Part shown: positions 1-7,192 of the stretch, one piece after another
Layout: every line of letters starts with the position of its first letter
How positions within the stretch are numbered: position 1 is the first letter of the stretch
From: Levilactobacillus humaensis
GTDB taxonomy: Bacteria; Bacillota; Bacilli; Lactobacillales; Lactobacillaceae
Reading direction: 5' to 3'
Assembly: GCF_024345185.1 (NCBI RefSeq)
Contig: NZ_BROB01000018.1
Coordinates: forward strand, 1 to 64,000
DNA length: 64,000 nucleotides
Notes under the pieces: model-generated
Told to the model about the DNA's origin: nothing
Databases searched by the model: none
The model's input: the letters and a program-made list of their open reading frames with translations, nothing else
Made by a program: the position numbers and the translations under genes

Positions 1-82
1 CATGCCGAACACGGAAGTTAAGCTTCAGCACGCTGATAGTAGTTGGGGGATCGCCCCCTGCGAGGATAGGACGTTGCTACGC
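1..82 (+). rRNA. rrf: 5S ribosomal RNA, 3' part
   Basis: The window opens inside a 5S rRNA. The conserved block around GCCGAACACGGAAGTTAAGC and the 3' arm ending near GTTGCTACGC are visible. The 5' third lies before the window. It directly precedes the tRNA cluster, as expected for the distal end of an rrn operon. Confidence 0.93.
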
Positions 83-89
83 GAATTTT

Positions 90-162
90 GGAGGATTAGC
101 TCAGTTGGGAGAGCGTCTGCCTTACAAGCAGAGGGTCACAGGTTCGAGCCCTGTATCCTCCA
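90..162 (+). tRNA. tRNA-Val (UAC)
   Basis: Cloverleaf of 73 nt; acceptor ggaggat/atcctcc; anticodon loop CTTACAA gives TAC. No encoded CCA. Confidence 0.97.
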
Positions 163-165
163 TTT

Positions 166-238
166 GAGCCGTTAGCTCAGTTGGTAGAGCATCTGACTTT
201 TAATCAGAGGGTCGACAGTTCGAGCCTGTCACGGCTCA
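166..238 (+). tRNA. tRNA-Lys (UUU)
   Basis: Cloverleaf of 73 nt; anticodon loop CTTTTAA gives TTT; acceptor gagccgt/acggctc. No encoded CCA. Confidence 0.97.
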
Positions 239-284
239 TTCGTCTTCGGACGATGAGAAATTTGATATTCATGATACTGACTAT

Positions 285-357
285 GCCGACTTAGCTCAGT
301 TGGTAGAGCACCTGTCTTGTAAACAGGGGGTCGGAAGTTCGAATCTTCTAGTCGGCA
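285..357 (+). tRNA. tRNA-Thr (UGU)
   Basis: Cloverleaf of 73 nt; anticodon loop CTTGTAA gives TGT; acceptor gccgact/agtcggc. No encoded CCA. Confidence 0.97.
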
Positions 358-366
358 TTTAATTTT

Positions 367-438
367 GCGGAAGTAGTTCAGTGGTAGAACATCACCTTGC
401 CATGGTGGGGGTCGCGAGTTCGAATCTCGTCTTCCGCT
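367..438 (+). tRNA. tRNA-Gly (GCC)
   Basis: Cloverleaf of 72 nt; anticodon loop TTGCCAT gives GCC. No encoded CCA. Confidence 0.97.
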
Positions 439-481
439 TAGTACCGAAAGGTATTAAGCATCATTAGTAAGTAACGTTTTT

Positions 482-555
482 GCACCCATAGCGCAATTGG
501 ATAGAGTGTCTGACTACGAATCAGAAGGTTGTAGGTTCGACTCCTACTGGGTGCA
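482..555 (+). tRNA. tRNA-Arg (ACG)
   Basis: Cloverleaf of 74 nt; anticodon loop CTACGAA gives ACG, normally deaminated to ICG by TadA; acceptor gcaccca/tgggtgc. Confidence 0.97.
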
Positions 556-561
556 TTTTAA

Positions 562-635
562 CGGGAAGTAGCTCAGCTTGGTAGAGCACCTGGTTTGGGA
601 CCAGGGGGTCGCAGGTTCGAATCCTGTCTTCCCGA
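562..635 (+). tRNA. tRNA-Pro (UGG)
   Basis: Cloverleaf of 74 nt; anticodon loop TTTGGGA gives TGG; acceptor cgggaag/cttcccg. Confidence 0.97.
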
Positions 636-663
636 TTAAATAAGAATATTTTATTTAACATTT

Positions 664-737
664 CGCGGTGTAGCTCAGCTGGCTAGAGCGTTCGGTTCAT
701 ACCCGAGAGGTCGAGGGTTCGATCCCCCCCGCCGCGA
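664..737 (+). tRNA. tRNA-Met elongator (CAU)
   Basis: Cloverleaf of 74 nt with anticodon CAT. Position 1-72 is a normal C-G pair and the anticodon stem lacks the three G-C pairs of initiators. The body resembles the Bacillus elongator tRNA-Met, so I assign elongator rather than initiator or Ile2. Confidence 0.85.
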
Positions 738-751
738 TTTGGACTTGGACT

Positions 752-825
752 GGACCTTTAGCTCAGTTGGTTAGAGCAAACGGCTCATAACCGTTCGGTC
801 GTAGGTTCGAGTCCTACAAGGTCCA
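752..825 (+). tRNA. tRNA-Ile2 (CAU, lysidine-modified)
   Basis: Anticodon CAT, but the body (ggacctt acceptor, cggctcataaccg stem-loop) matches the known tRNA-Ile2 of Bacillus and Mycoplasma, in which TilS converts C34 to lysidine so that AUA is read. Assigned Ile2 rather than Met on body similarity. Confidence 0.85.
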
Positions 826-855
826 TCACCAGTTGGATCATGTACAGTTTTTTAT

Positions 856-945
856 GGAGGATTACCCAAGTCTGGCTGAAGGGAACGGTCTTGAAAACCG
901 TCAGGTGGGTCAAACCACGCGAGAGTTCGAATCTCTCATCCTCCT
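856..945 (+). tRNA. tRNA-Ser (UGA)
   Basis: Class II tRNA of 90 nt with a long variable arm; anticodon loop CTTGAAA gives TGA. The discriminator base appears to be T945, whereas the other Ser tRNA in this cluster has G. Confidence 0.95.
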
Positions 946-955
946 TTCTTATTAT

Positions 956-1029
<74 letters not shown>

Positions 1030-1034
1030 TCATT

Positions 1035-1108
1035 GGTTCGTTGGTCTAGTTGGTTAGGACGCCTCCCTGTCACGGAGGAGATCACGAGTTCGAGTCTCGT
1101 ACGGACCG
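1035..1108 (+). tRNA. tRNA-Asp (GUC), copy 1
   Basis: Cloverleaf of 74 nt; anticodon loop CTGTCAC gives GTC; acceptor ggttcgt/acggacc. Identical second copy at 1679-1752. Confidence 0.97.
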
Positions 1109-1158
1109 TTGTTATGCTCGTCAGCAGAGTGTAACAACCGTAATGCTAAATGGCAAAT

Positions 1159-1231
1159 GGCTCGGTAGCTCAGTCGGTAGAGCAATGGATTGAAGCTCCA
1201 TGTGTCGGCGGTTCGATTCCGTCCCGCGCCA
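1159..1231 (+). tRNA. tRNA-Phe (GAA)
   Basis: Cloverleaf of 73 nt; anticodon loop TTGAAGC gives GAA. The acceptor stem ggctcgg/ccgcgcc holds a U4-C69 mismatch; G4 would pair perfectly. Confidence 0.95.
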
Positions 1232-1252
1232 TTAAGGTAAAGCTCAATATAT

Positions 1253-1323
1253 GCGGGTGTAGTTTAGTGGTAAAACCACAGCCTTCCAAGCTGTTGTCGC
1301 GAGTTCGATTCTCGTCACCCGCT
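1253..1323 (+). tRNA. tRNA-Gly (UCC)
   Basis: Cloverleaf of 71 nt; anticodon loop CTTCCAA gives TCC; acceptor gcgggtg/cacccgc. Confidence 0.97.
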
Positions 1324-1328
1324 TATAT

Positions 1329-1403
<75 letters not shown>

Positions 1404-1407
1404 TTAT

Positions 1408-1495
1408 GGAGAAGTACTCAAGTGGCTGAAGAGGTGCCCCTGCTAAGGGTATAGGTCGCGGAAGCGGCGCGAGAGTTCGAATCTCTCCTTCTCCG
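1408..1495 (+). tRNA. tRNA-Ser (GCU)
   Basis: Class II tRNA of 88 nt; anticodon loop CTGCTAA gives GCT; discriminator G1495. Confidence 0.96.
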
Positions 1496-1504
1496 TTTAG
1501 TTAT

Positions 1505-1577
1505 GACCCGTTGGTCAAGTGGTTTAAGACACTGCCCTTTCACGGCAGTAACATGGGTTCGAATCCCGTACGGGTCA
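1505..1577 (+). tRNA. tRNA-Glu (UUC)
   Basis: Cloverleaf of 73 nt; anticodon loop CTTTCAC gives TTC; acceptor gacccgt/acgggtc. Confidence 0.97.
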
Positions 1578-1599
1578 TTGTTACACAACTTAATATTAT

Positions 1600-1673
<74 letters not shown>

Positions 1674-1678
1674 TCATT

Positions 1679-1752
1679 GGTTCGTTGGTCTAGTTGGTTA
1701 GGACGCCTCCCTGTCACGGAGGAGATCACGAGTTCGAGTCTCGTACGGACCG
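1679..1752 (+). tRNA. tRNA-Asp (GUC), copy 2
   Basis: Base-for-base copy of 1035-1108. Last tRNA of the cluster; a terminator follows 9 bp later. Confidence 0.97.
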
Positions 1753-1760
1753 TCAGAGCA

Positions 1761-1786
1761 AGTCTTCCTTAGGGAAGGCTTTTTTG
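1761..1786 (+). terminator. terminator of the rrn-tRNA cluster
   Basis: Hairpin agtcttcc/ggaaggct followed by a T run. Confidence 0.85.
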
Positions 1787-1804
1787 ATATCACAAGAAAA
1801 TGGT

Positions 1805-1862
1805 AAAAAGACACCGTCGTTATCAATGGCTGATACAGTCATTGGCAACAACGGTGTCTTTT
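1805..1862. terminator. long hairpin, likely terminator for the minus-strand island
   Basis: Perfect arms aaaaagacaccgt / acggtgtcttttt-type (1806-1818 with 1850-1862) around a 31-nt loop. Flanking A and T runs allow bidirectional action between the tRNA cluster and the convergent minus-strand genes. Confidence 0.6.
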
Positions 1863-2068
1863 ATACCTTAGACTCGAGGTTTTTTAAGATGATGGTGACT
1901 TTTTCTTGAAGAGGCCGTTGACTGGCGATGATGAGATCGGCACTTTCAGAACCGTAGTCATCGAATAAACCGACGCGATTATCGAGAAAAACCTGACTCA
2001 GGACACTGATTAATGGTGTTTTTTCCACTTGCCATCACGCCACTAGTGCCAATGACTTTAGCAGTCAG
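1861..2068 (-). pseudogene. remnant of a P-loop kinase-like gene
   Basis: Reading the minus strand from 2068 gives a P-loop GTSGVMASGKNT, then an extra base after the Thr codon shifts the frame. Continuing one frame over gives LISVLSQVFLDNRVGLFDDY and a tail ending at the stop at 1861-1863. The apparent first codon is CTG where ATG would be expected, 10 nt after a GGAG. Joined, the product would be only about 68 residues, far below the roughly 180 or more of nucleoside or CoA kinases, so an internal deletion is likely as well. It starts 13 bp after the DUF2075 stop, so it was probably the distal gene of that operon. The exact kinase family is not recognised. Confidence 0.5.
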
Positions 2069-2081
2069 CGGTTAAAGTCTC

Positions 2082-3302
2082 CTAGTTGTTTAGACTTTGC
2101 TTTAAGAACGAACGCAACCGTTGATCGTGGGCAAAAAGATATAAGCCTTTAACCCCACGTTTCATGAGGACGTTCACAGTATTTAAAATGAGTTGTCGTT
2201 TGGCTGACAGAACTTCTTGGGGGTCGGTCAAATCATCACGATGTTTAAAGGTCTCGACATCTGTGTTGCGGTCTAGATTGACTAACAGACGGTCGTCACT
2301 ATCAAGGCTGAGGGTAGGTCCAATGATGAGGCCAACGTAATTCAAATCAAATCCCTGACAGGTATAGATCGACCCGACTTCATCAATCGTCTCGGGCAGT
2401 TCCGCCCAAGGGGTACTGGTGTAATTGTACTGATCCCACGGTAGGTGGAAACGACCTTCGGTGATGTAGTGTTTACCGCCATCTAACGTGGAGGGATAGC
2501 CTGACGTAGCGACAATGCGTGAGAGGCCTACCAATTGATTCTTTTTAACAATGGTTTGACGCATGTCCTCGGCATCGTCAAAGATCCGCAAGTCGTAGTG
2601 GTCACCGGCTGTTGTGGGGAGTAGCCGCACTCGAGCGTGGGTAAAGTCGTTGATCCACTGGACCAGCTCGTCACTAGCCTGCATGCGGAATTGATGGGTC
2701 AGACGGTAACTGTCATGGGGAAAGGGAGCCAGCAGATGTTGCAGGCGTTTCTCGGTCCAGTAGCTCTTAAATCGCAACACCTGCGTTTCGTCAAAGACCA
2801 GGATAATGACCTTGGCGTGGGCCAACAATGACGTCAGATGATTGTGACCGTAAAAGTTATTGTAGTGGTCAGCTTGTGACAAGAGCAGGTGGGCCTCATC
2901 AATGATGAGAACATCTGGGTGAACCTTACCTTGTTCCGCCTGATTAATGAGCGACGTAGGTCGTTGAAAGTCCTTCTTAAAGAGGTGCGGTCGGTCGCCA
3001 GCAATTTGCCGATAGACCTTCAGAATTTCCGGGTGGTTGACCAGAAAGTAGTTCTCCGTGTGGGCAAAGGCACTGTCTGGGTCCGTACGTGATGCCGTCT
3101 GTAAGCGATCAAACAGGTGTGACAGAACGACACTTTTTCCGGTTCCCGCATCACCGAATACGGTAAAAACAGCTGGCGTCGTCTCGTTCAGGTGAGCACT
3201 AGTAAATTTCAGAATTTTCTGAACTAGATCAGCCTGCTCCGTGGTTAAGGGTACAGTGGGGGCGATCTTGGTCACCGCTGCATTAGAGGTTGCATGAGTC
3301 AA
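2082..3302 (-). CDS. DUF2075 family ATPase/helicase-like protein
   Basis: A roughly 406-residue P-loop NTPase. Visible motifs: Walker A (GDAGTGKS), Walker B (VLIIDEAHLLL), an arginine-rich segment YRLTHQFRMQ, and a late helicase-type motif VGSIYTCQGFDLNYVG. This architecture is that of DUF2075 (COG3410), a superfamily 1-like group often seen with nucleases or defence genes, but without an assigned activity. The open frame extends to 3470, but a promoter (3319-3346) lies inside that extension, so I favour the TTG at 3302; GTG at 3275 is an alternative. The ribosome-binding site is weak. Downstream is a decayed kinase-like gene, upstream an ABM-like gene with its own terminator. Likely accessory. 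Confidence 0.75.
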   Translation of the reverse strand: MTHATSNAAVTKIAPTVPLTTEQADLVQKILKFTSAHLNETTPAVFTVFGDAGTGKSVVLSHLFDRLQTASRTDPDSAFAHTENYFLVNHPEILKVYRQIAGDRPHLFKKDFQRPTSLINQAEQGKVHPDVLIIDEAHLLLSQADHYNNFYGHNHLTSLLAHAKVIILVFDETQVLRFKSYWTEKRLQHLLAPFPHDSYRLTHQFRMQASDELVQWINDFTHARVRLLPTTAGDHYDLRIFDDAEDMRQTIVKKNQLVGLSRIVATSGYPSTLDGGKHYITEGRFHLPWDQYNYTSTPWAELPETIDEVGSIYTCQGFDLNYVGLIIGPTLSLDSDDRLLVNLDRNTDVETFKHRDDLTDPQEVLSAKRQLILNTVNVLMKRGVKGLYLFAHDQRLRSFLKQSLNN

Positions 3303-3318
3303 AAAATGTCGCCAGCTT

Positions 3319-3346
3319 TCTATAAAAAGATATAAAACTATTGTAA
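3319..3346 (-). promoter_or_regulatory. promoter for the DUF2075 gene
   Basis: On the minus strand: -35 TTACAA, 16-bp spacer, -10 TATAGA. The predicted start is about 10 nt before the TTG at 3302, giving a very short 5' UTR. Confidence 0.55.
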
Positions 3347-3360
3347 CGCGAATTCCGGGT

Positions 3361-3390
3361 AAAAGAAAAGACCCATCAGGGGTCTCAAGG
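3361..3390 (-). terminator. terminator after the ABM-like gene
   Basis: Minus-strand hairpin agacccctgatgggtct followed by TTTCTTTT; it begins at the stop codon. Confidence 0.75.
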
Positions 3391-3927
3391 TGTGACTGGC
3401 GGCTGTTCATCAGTATCACCATCAGCAGATTCGGCCTCTTCTGGTGGGGCGATCCGATAGGTGGCTGCATGAGAACTCACCGACCGTTGCGTGAACCGTG
3501 AAATTTCGTGGAATCGGTAGGAATGCCGCCAGAGGGCGTAGGCCAGGCTATCGTTCCAGATGGTGAGGACGACGTATTCGCCAGCAATGCGGTCCTTTTT
3601 TAAGACTAGAATGGCCTGCATACTGACAGGAAGCGCCCCACGGACCAAGCGGTCGAGATGATCTTCGAAGATTTTGGCATCGTCGGGGTCAAAGGTGAAA
3701 TAGAGAAAATGATAGAAGCCGTGCCAGTCGGTTTCACCGTGACTGAATAGGACCTGATAGCTCAGTCGGCTGTGGAAAATGGTTGGCTTATCGGAAATGT
3801 CAACGAGTTGTAATCCAGTGGGATCGGTGGTGTCCGCTAATAGGACAAACGGTCGATCCGGGTGTTTAGAAACAAGTTGTTCAAGCAGGTAACGACTGCC
3901 GAAGGTGACAGCAAGTTGGGTTAACAT
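3385..3927 (-). CDS. antibiotic biosynthesis monooxygenase (ABM)-like protein
   Basis: 180 residues, cytoplasmic, no membrane segment. Residues about 100-150 (AILVLKKDRIAGEYVVLTIW, then a Trp-Arg-His segment) fit the C-terminal half of a dimeric alpha/beta barrel of the ABM/TRAP type found in Firmicutes. The last 20 residues are acidic and disordered. ABM-fold members include heme monooxygenases and proteins of unknown role; nothing here fixes a substrate. The ATG at 3927 follows a gagcctcctttag-type region, read on the minus strand as AGGAGG, which supports this start. Monocistronic: a terminator follows at once. Function not recognised beyond the fold. Confidence 0.6.
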   Translation of the reverse strand: MLTQLAVTFGSRYLLEQLVSKHPDRPFVLLADTTDPTGLQLVDISDKPTIFHSRLSYQVLFSHGETDWHGFYHFLYFTFDPDDAKIFEDHLDRLVRGALPVSMQAILVLKKDRIAGEYVVLTIWNDSLAYALWRHSYRFHEISRFTQRSVSSHAATYRIAPPEEAESADGDTDEQPPVTP

Positions 3928-4051
3928 CGTGCGAGCCTCCTTTAGGGACCTTTAGGCCCATTATAGGGGATCGCTAAGAAAAGCGAAACGTTTACACTCG
4001 CTAGACGACGCGCTAAACTGAAGACAAGAACCATAATGAGAGGATGATTGG

Positions 4052-4792
4052 ATGAAGTTAACGGTTTTAGGGTGTTACGGGGGTTACCCATACAACGGTG
4101 TGGGAACCAGTAGCTACCTCATCACAAGCGGGGATTACCATCTGTTACTGGATTGCGGGAGTGGGGCCTTGCTGGCCTTACAGAAGGTCCTGAGTCCCTT
4201 ACAACTCAATGCGGTACTCCTGACACACTACCATCATGACCACACGGCCGACGTGGGCGTCCTTCAATACGAATGGCAACTGGGCACCGAGCCTAAGGCC
4301 GAACCAATCTTGCCAATTTACGGGCATACTGCGGATCCACTGAACTTTGGGAGTCTGACCTGGCCGCAGGCTACTGAAGGGCGGGCCTATGATCCTAAGC
4401 AAACGTTGGAACTGGGGCCACTCAGCATTGATTTTCTACCGACACATCATCCGGTACCGGCCTATGCCCCACGGATTACCGAACGGGCGACTGGTCAGAC
4501 GTTGGTCTTTACCGCGGATACAGCCTATTTTGATGGGTTAATCGGTTGGGCTAAGGACGCGGATGTCTTGCTGGCAGATACCAATTTCTACGCCGACCAT
4601 CAAGGCCCAGCCTGGCATCTGACATCAACACAGTCCGGCCACTTGGCTCAGGCGGCCCACGTCAAGCAGTTATTGCTCACCCACCTGCCACAAACCGGAG
4701 AATGGTCGCAGTTGACGGCTGAGGCGCAGCAGGCTGCCGGGCAAGATGTCCCAGTGGCCACGGTCGAGGTTGGTAAAACATACGAAATCTAA
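4052..4792 (+). CDS. MBL-fold metallohydrolase
   Basis: 246 residues. The metallo-beta-lactamase signature HxHxDH is at residues 59-64 (H59, H61, D63, H64), after strand LNAVLLTH. The later motif FTADTAYFDGL supplies the bridging Asp, and H near residue 225 (LLLTHLP) is the last ligand. This is a two-metal hydrolase of the RNase Z/phosphodiesterase-like subgroup, but it lacks obvious RNase Z exosite features and is shorter than RNase Z. The substrate is unknown. ATG with AGAGGA 8 nt upstream. Transcribed alone, divergent from the ABM-like gene. Confidence 0.85.
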   Translation: MKLTVLGCYGGYPYNGVGTSSYLITSGDYHLLLDCGSGALLALQKVLSPLQLNAVLLTHYHHDHTADVGVLQYEWQLGTEPKAEPILPIYGHTADPLNFGSLTWPQATEGRAYDPKQTLELGPLSIDFLPTHHPVPAYAPRITERATGQTLVFTADTAYFDGLIGWAKDADVLLADTNFYADHQGPAWHLTSTQSGHLAQAAHVKQLLLTHLPQTGEWSQLTAEAQQAAGQDVPVATVEVGKTYEI

Positions 4793-4870
4793 TTATAAGT
4801 ATTCGTTAAATATTAATTGTCTGGCAGACAGTTGCTGACTAATTCGTTGATGATGACCATCATCATGGCA

Positions 4871-4905
4871 ATTAATAAACAATCCGATAGATATTGTTTA
4901 TTAAT
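4871..4905. repeat. 35-bp perfect AT-rich palindrome upstream of spx
   Basis: Arms attaataaacaat and attgtttattaat (13 bp, no mismatch) around a 9-nt centre. It lies 18-52 bp before the spx -35 box. It could be the terminator of the MBL gene or a regulator site. Confidence 0.7.
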
Positions 4906-4922
4906 TATTTACCCAGATCCTC

Positions 4923-4950
4923 TTCCAATTTCCCCGGAAACCGGTATAAT
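4923..4950 (+). promoter_or_regulatory. spx promoter
   Basis: -35 TTCCAA, 16-bp spacer, -10 TATAAT. The spacer carries TTTCC-CC-GGAAA, a small dyad that could be an operator. Confidence 0.6.
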
Positions 4951-4992
4951 GTATTTATAAAATCATTTATACCACGTGAGGGGGAAACGATC

Positions 4993-5409
4993 ATGACAGT
5001 CACGCTCTATACAACACCAAGTTGCACGTCCTGCCGTAAGGCACGCTTATGGTTTGAGAAGCACGGAATTGCGTATCGGGAACAGAATATTTTTGCTGAA
5101 CCTTTGACGGTTGCCGATGTTAAAAACATTTTGCGACTGACAGAGGATGGGACCGAGGAGATCGTTTCCAAACGGTCACGGGTCTACCAGGAGTTAAATA
5201 TTGACTTGGATGATCTGCCGTTGCGTGAGCTCTACGATCTGATTTGCCAGAACCCAGGAATTCTGCGGCGGCCGATCATGATTGACGACAAACGCCTTCA
5301 GGTTGGTTATAACGAAGAAGAGATTCGCCGGTTTTTACCCCGACAAGTCCGCGAACTAGAACTTCAACGGGCACAACGACTGGTAAACGAAACGAATAAG
5401 GTTAATTAG
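4993..5409 (+). CDS. spx: transcriptional regulator Spx
   Basis: 138 residues, ArsC/thioredoxin-like fold, the usual Spx length. It starts [18 protein letters not shown]; the redox-switch CxxC is at C10 and C13. Spx binds the RNA polymerase alpha C-terminal domain and redirects transcription under thiol and disulfide stress; ClpXP degrades it. The frame is open back to 4894, but that extension contains the promoter, and GAGGGGG sits 9 nt before the ATG at 4993, which fixes the start. The mecA gene follows after a terminator, so two Clp-network genes sit together here. Confidence 0.95.
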   Translation: MTVTLYTTPSCTSCRKARLWFEKHGIAYREQNIFAEPLTVADVKNILRLTEDGTEEIVSKRSRVYQELNIDLDDLPLRELYDLICQNPGILRRPIMIDDKRLQVGYNEEEIRRFLPRQVRELELQRAQRLVNETNKVN

Positions 5410-5419
5410 TTGCATCTAA

Positions 5420-5460
5420 CCAGATTTGTGAGAAAATAAGTCTTGCAGTCTGGTTTTTTT
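5420..5460 (+). terminator. spx terminator
   Basis: Hairpin aaccagatt/agtctggtt with a long loop, followed by seven T. Confidence 0.65.
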
Positions 5461-5546
5461 GTTATGATTACTTTACAAGTAAAATAAAATGGCTAGAATG
5501 AGTATCAAGGACGATCCCCAAACCCATGAGAAAGGGGTGTTATTCA

Positions 5547-6269
5547 ATGGAAATGGAACGTATTAACGAAAACACGATCCGCGTCGTCATTGGTAACGAT
5601 GACCTCAGCGAACGCGGCATTACGGTCTTGGACCTTCTGGGCAACCATAAGCAGATCGAAGGTTTCTTCTACAGCATTCTGGAAGAAGTCGATGTCGATC
5701 ATCAATTCCAAGATAACGATGCTGTGACCTTCCAAGTTTTACCAAATCGGAATGGTCTCGAGCTCTTTATCAGTAAGAATGTCGATGAAGACAGTGCCAC
5801 TGACACGAATGTGACAGATGCAAGTGTTGACGGGCAACACCCCGATCAGGTGTCGGATCAGTTGAAAGCCCACCTCCTGGAAAAGGACGGTCAGAAGGAT
5901 TTCTTCTCCAACTTTAAATCTGCCACCGGTAACACCAACGACATCGAGGATTATTTAGATGATGATGGTCAACCAACCACGACTCGGGTCGTCCGGTTAC
6001 CAACATTTGAGGATATGATTAGTTTGGCGCGGGTTCTCCACTTGGAGAACGCAGCGTCCAACCTCTATCGTTACAAGAACGCCTACTATTTGGAATTAAT
6101 TTTCTTCGTCAATGAATCTTCGCGTGAATCAATCAAAGATGAACTGGCCGTCGCCTATGAATATGGGGACAGCACTAAGGTTGCACCGGATGTTTTGGCC
6201 GAACATGGCCAGCTAATTATGGAACATTCCGCATTAGAACTGACCCGGTACCATTTTTTGAGTGATTAG
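5547..6269 (+). CDS. mecA: adaptor protein MecA
   Basis: 240 residues. The N-terminal domain (MEMERINENTIRVVI..., about 1-80) binds substrate; an acidic linker follows (about 85-130); the C-terminal domain (about 140-240) docks on ClpC and is a ferredoxin-like fold. MecA delivers proteins such as ComK or ComX to ClpCP. The upstream Met at 5526 is rejected because AAAGGGG ends about 10 nt before the ATG at 5547. Monocistronic, closed by a strong terminator. Confidence 0.95.
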   Translation: MEMERINENTIRVVIGNDDLSERGITVLDLLGNHKQIEGFFYSILEEVDVDHQFQDNDAVTFQVLPNRNGLELFISKNVDEDSATDTNVTDASVDGQHPDQVSDQLKAHLLEKDGQKDFFSNFKSATGNTNDIEDYLDDDGQPTTTRVVRLPTFEDMISLARVLHLENAASNLYRYKNAYYLELIFFVNESSRESIKDELAVAYEYGDSTKVAPDVLAEHGQLIMEHSALELTRYHFLSD

Positions 6270-6286
6270 TCGAATGAAGGATATCA

Positions 6287-6323
6287 GGACGCCGGTGGTT
6301 GTATAGCCGCGGCGTCCTTTTTC
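6287..6323 (+). terminator. mecA terminator
   Basis: Hairpin ggacgccg(g)/(c)cgcggcgtcc followed by TTTTT. Confidence 0.85.
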
Positions 6324-6379
6324 TATAATTAAGGCTGTATATGGTCTAGGCCCATGTGCATTGATTTGAAAGGATAAAA

Positions 6380-7192
6380 ATGACCTTACAACAATTGGAA
6401 GGGGTGTTACTGACCCTGACAGCGGTGATGGCCGTGGTGGTTGTTCTAACCATCGTCATTTATTACTGGTATTCTCGCAAGAATAGTAATAACTATCTGG
6501 AAAATGATGAATTCGAGTTACGATACTTTATCCAAAAGCAGGTGGACTATCAGGGGAAGGTGACCGGATACGAGTGTCTATTGCGACAACATAACGCCGA
6601 TGACTCCTGGACACTGCCTAAGCAGCTAGATTCCTTGCCGCTACAGCGGGTGATTTTTCTCCTGGAGGATACCTTCAAGGCGCTACCAGAGGAACCTATC
6701 ACGCTGTCGATTAATTTAGAGTACGATCAGATCACCAGTCCTGACTTTCACTACTTCGTTCGCTGGGCAATTTCCAAGATTACCCCAATGAAATTGTCCG
6801 TTGAATACACGCCAGATCGCCACAAACATCGGTTGAATCGACGGCTCTTTCGCCGGCGGATTCGCGAAGCACGACAGTATGGCATGACCTTTGGGATCGA
6901 TAACGTCGGGTCTTCATTAAGTAACTTGAAGACGATTGAGTGGATTCTACCTGAGGTGGATTCCTTGAAATGTTCCATGCGGAGTTTTCGTAAAGAGGAT
7001 CCCAACGAGTGGTTGGATCTTAACTTACAGTTTTGGAACCGGCTGGCGCAGCGTAACCACATCGAGTTGATCCTGATGGGGGTTGAAAATGAACAGGATC
7101 AACAGCTTGCCGAAAAGTTGCAGATTCGGACGCGTCAAGGTTATCTCTTTGGCCGACCGAGTAATCCGCAGGAAGGAACGGGGACAAAATGA
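6380..7192 (+). CDS. membrane-anchored degenerate EAL-domain protein (probable c-di-GMP receptor)
   Basis: 270 residues: one N-terminal transmembrane helix (about 8-29), then a cytoplasmic EAL domain. Retained positions include E65 and R69 (ECLLR in place of EALxR), N112, E142, D174, K197, E236 and Q253 (QGYLFGRP). Changed positions are the second Asp of DDFGTG (N175), the Asp of the KxD motif (S199) and the first Glu of AEGVE (M233). These losses hit metal and catalytic sites, so hydrolysis is doubtful, while c-di-GMP binding by E65/R69/Q253 remains possible. Its stop overlaps the next start (7189), and a GT2 synthase follows, so it probably controls polysaccharide synthesis. No GGDEF gene is in the window. 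Confidence 0.85.
   Translation: MTLQQLEGVLLTLTAVMAVVVVLTIVIYYWYSRKNSNNYLENDEFELRYFIQKQVDYQGKVTGYECLLRQHNADDSWTLPKQLDSLPLQRVIFLLEDTFKALPEEPITLSINLEYDQITSPDFHYFVRWAISKITPMKLSVEYTPDRHKHRLNRRLFRRRIREARQYGMTFGIDNVGSSLSNLKTIEWILPEVDSLKCSMRSFRKEDPNEWLDLNLQFWNRLAQRNHIELILMGVENEQDQQLAEKLQIRTRQGYLFGRPSNPQEGTGTK

Noticed and set aside
664-825. Calling both CAT tRNAs here methionine or initiator tRNAs
   Set aside because: Only 956-1029 and 1600-1673 have the C1-A72 and GGG/CCC initiator features; 752-825 matches the Ile2 body.
6751-7062. 103-residue antisense frame inside the EAL gene
   Set aside because: No SD, composition mirrors the EAL gene, and all EAL motifs are in the plus frame.
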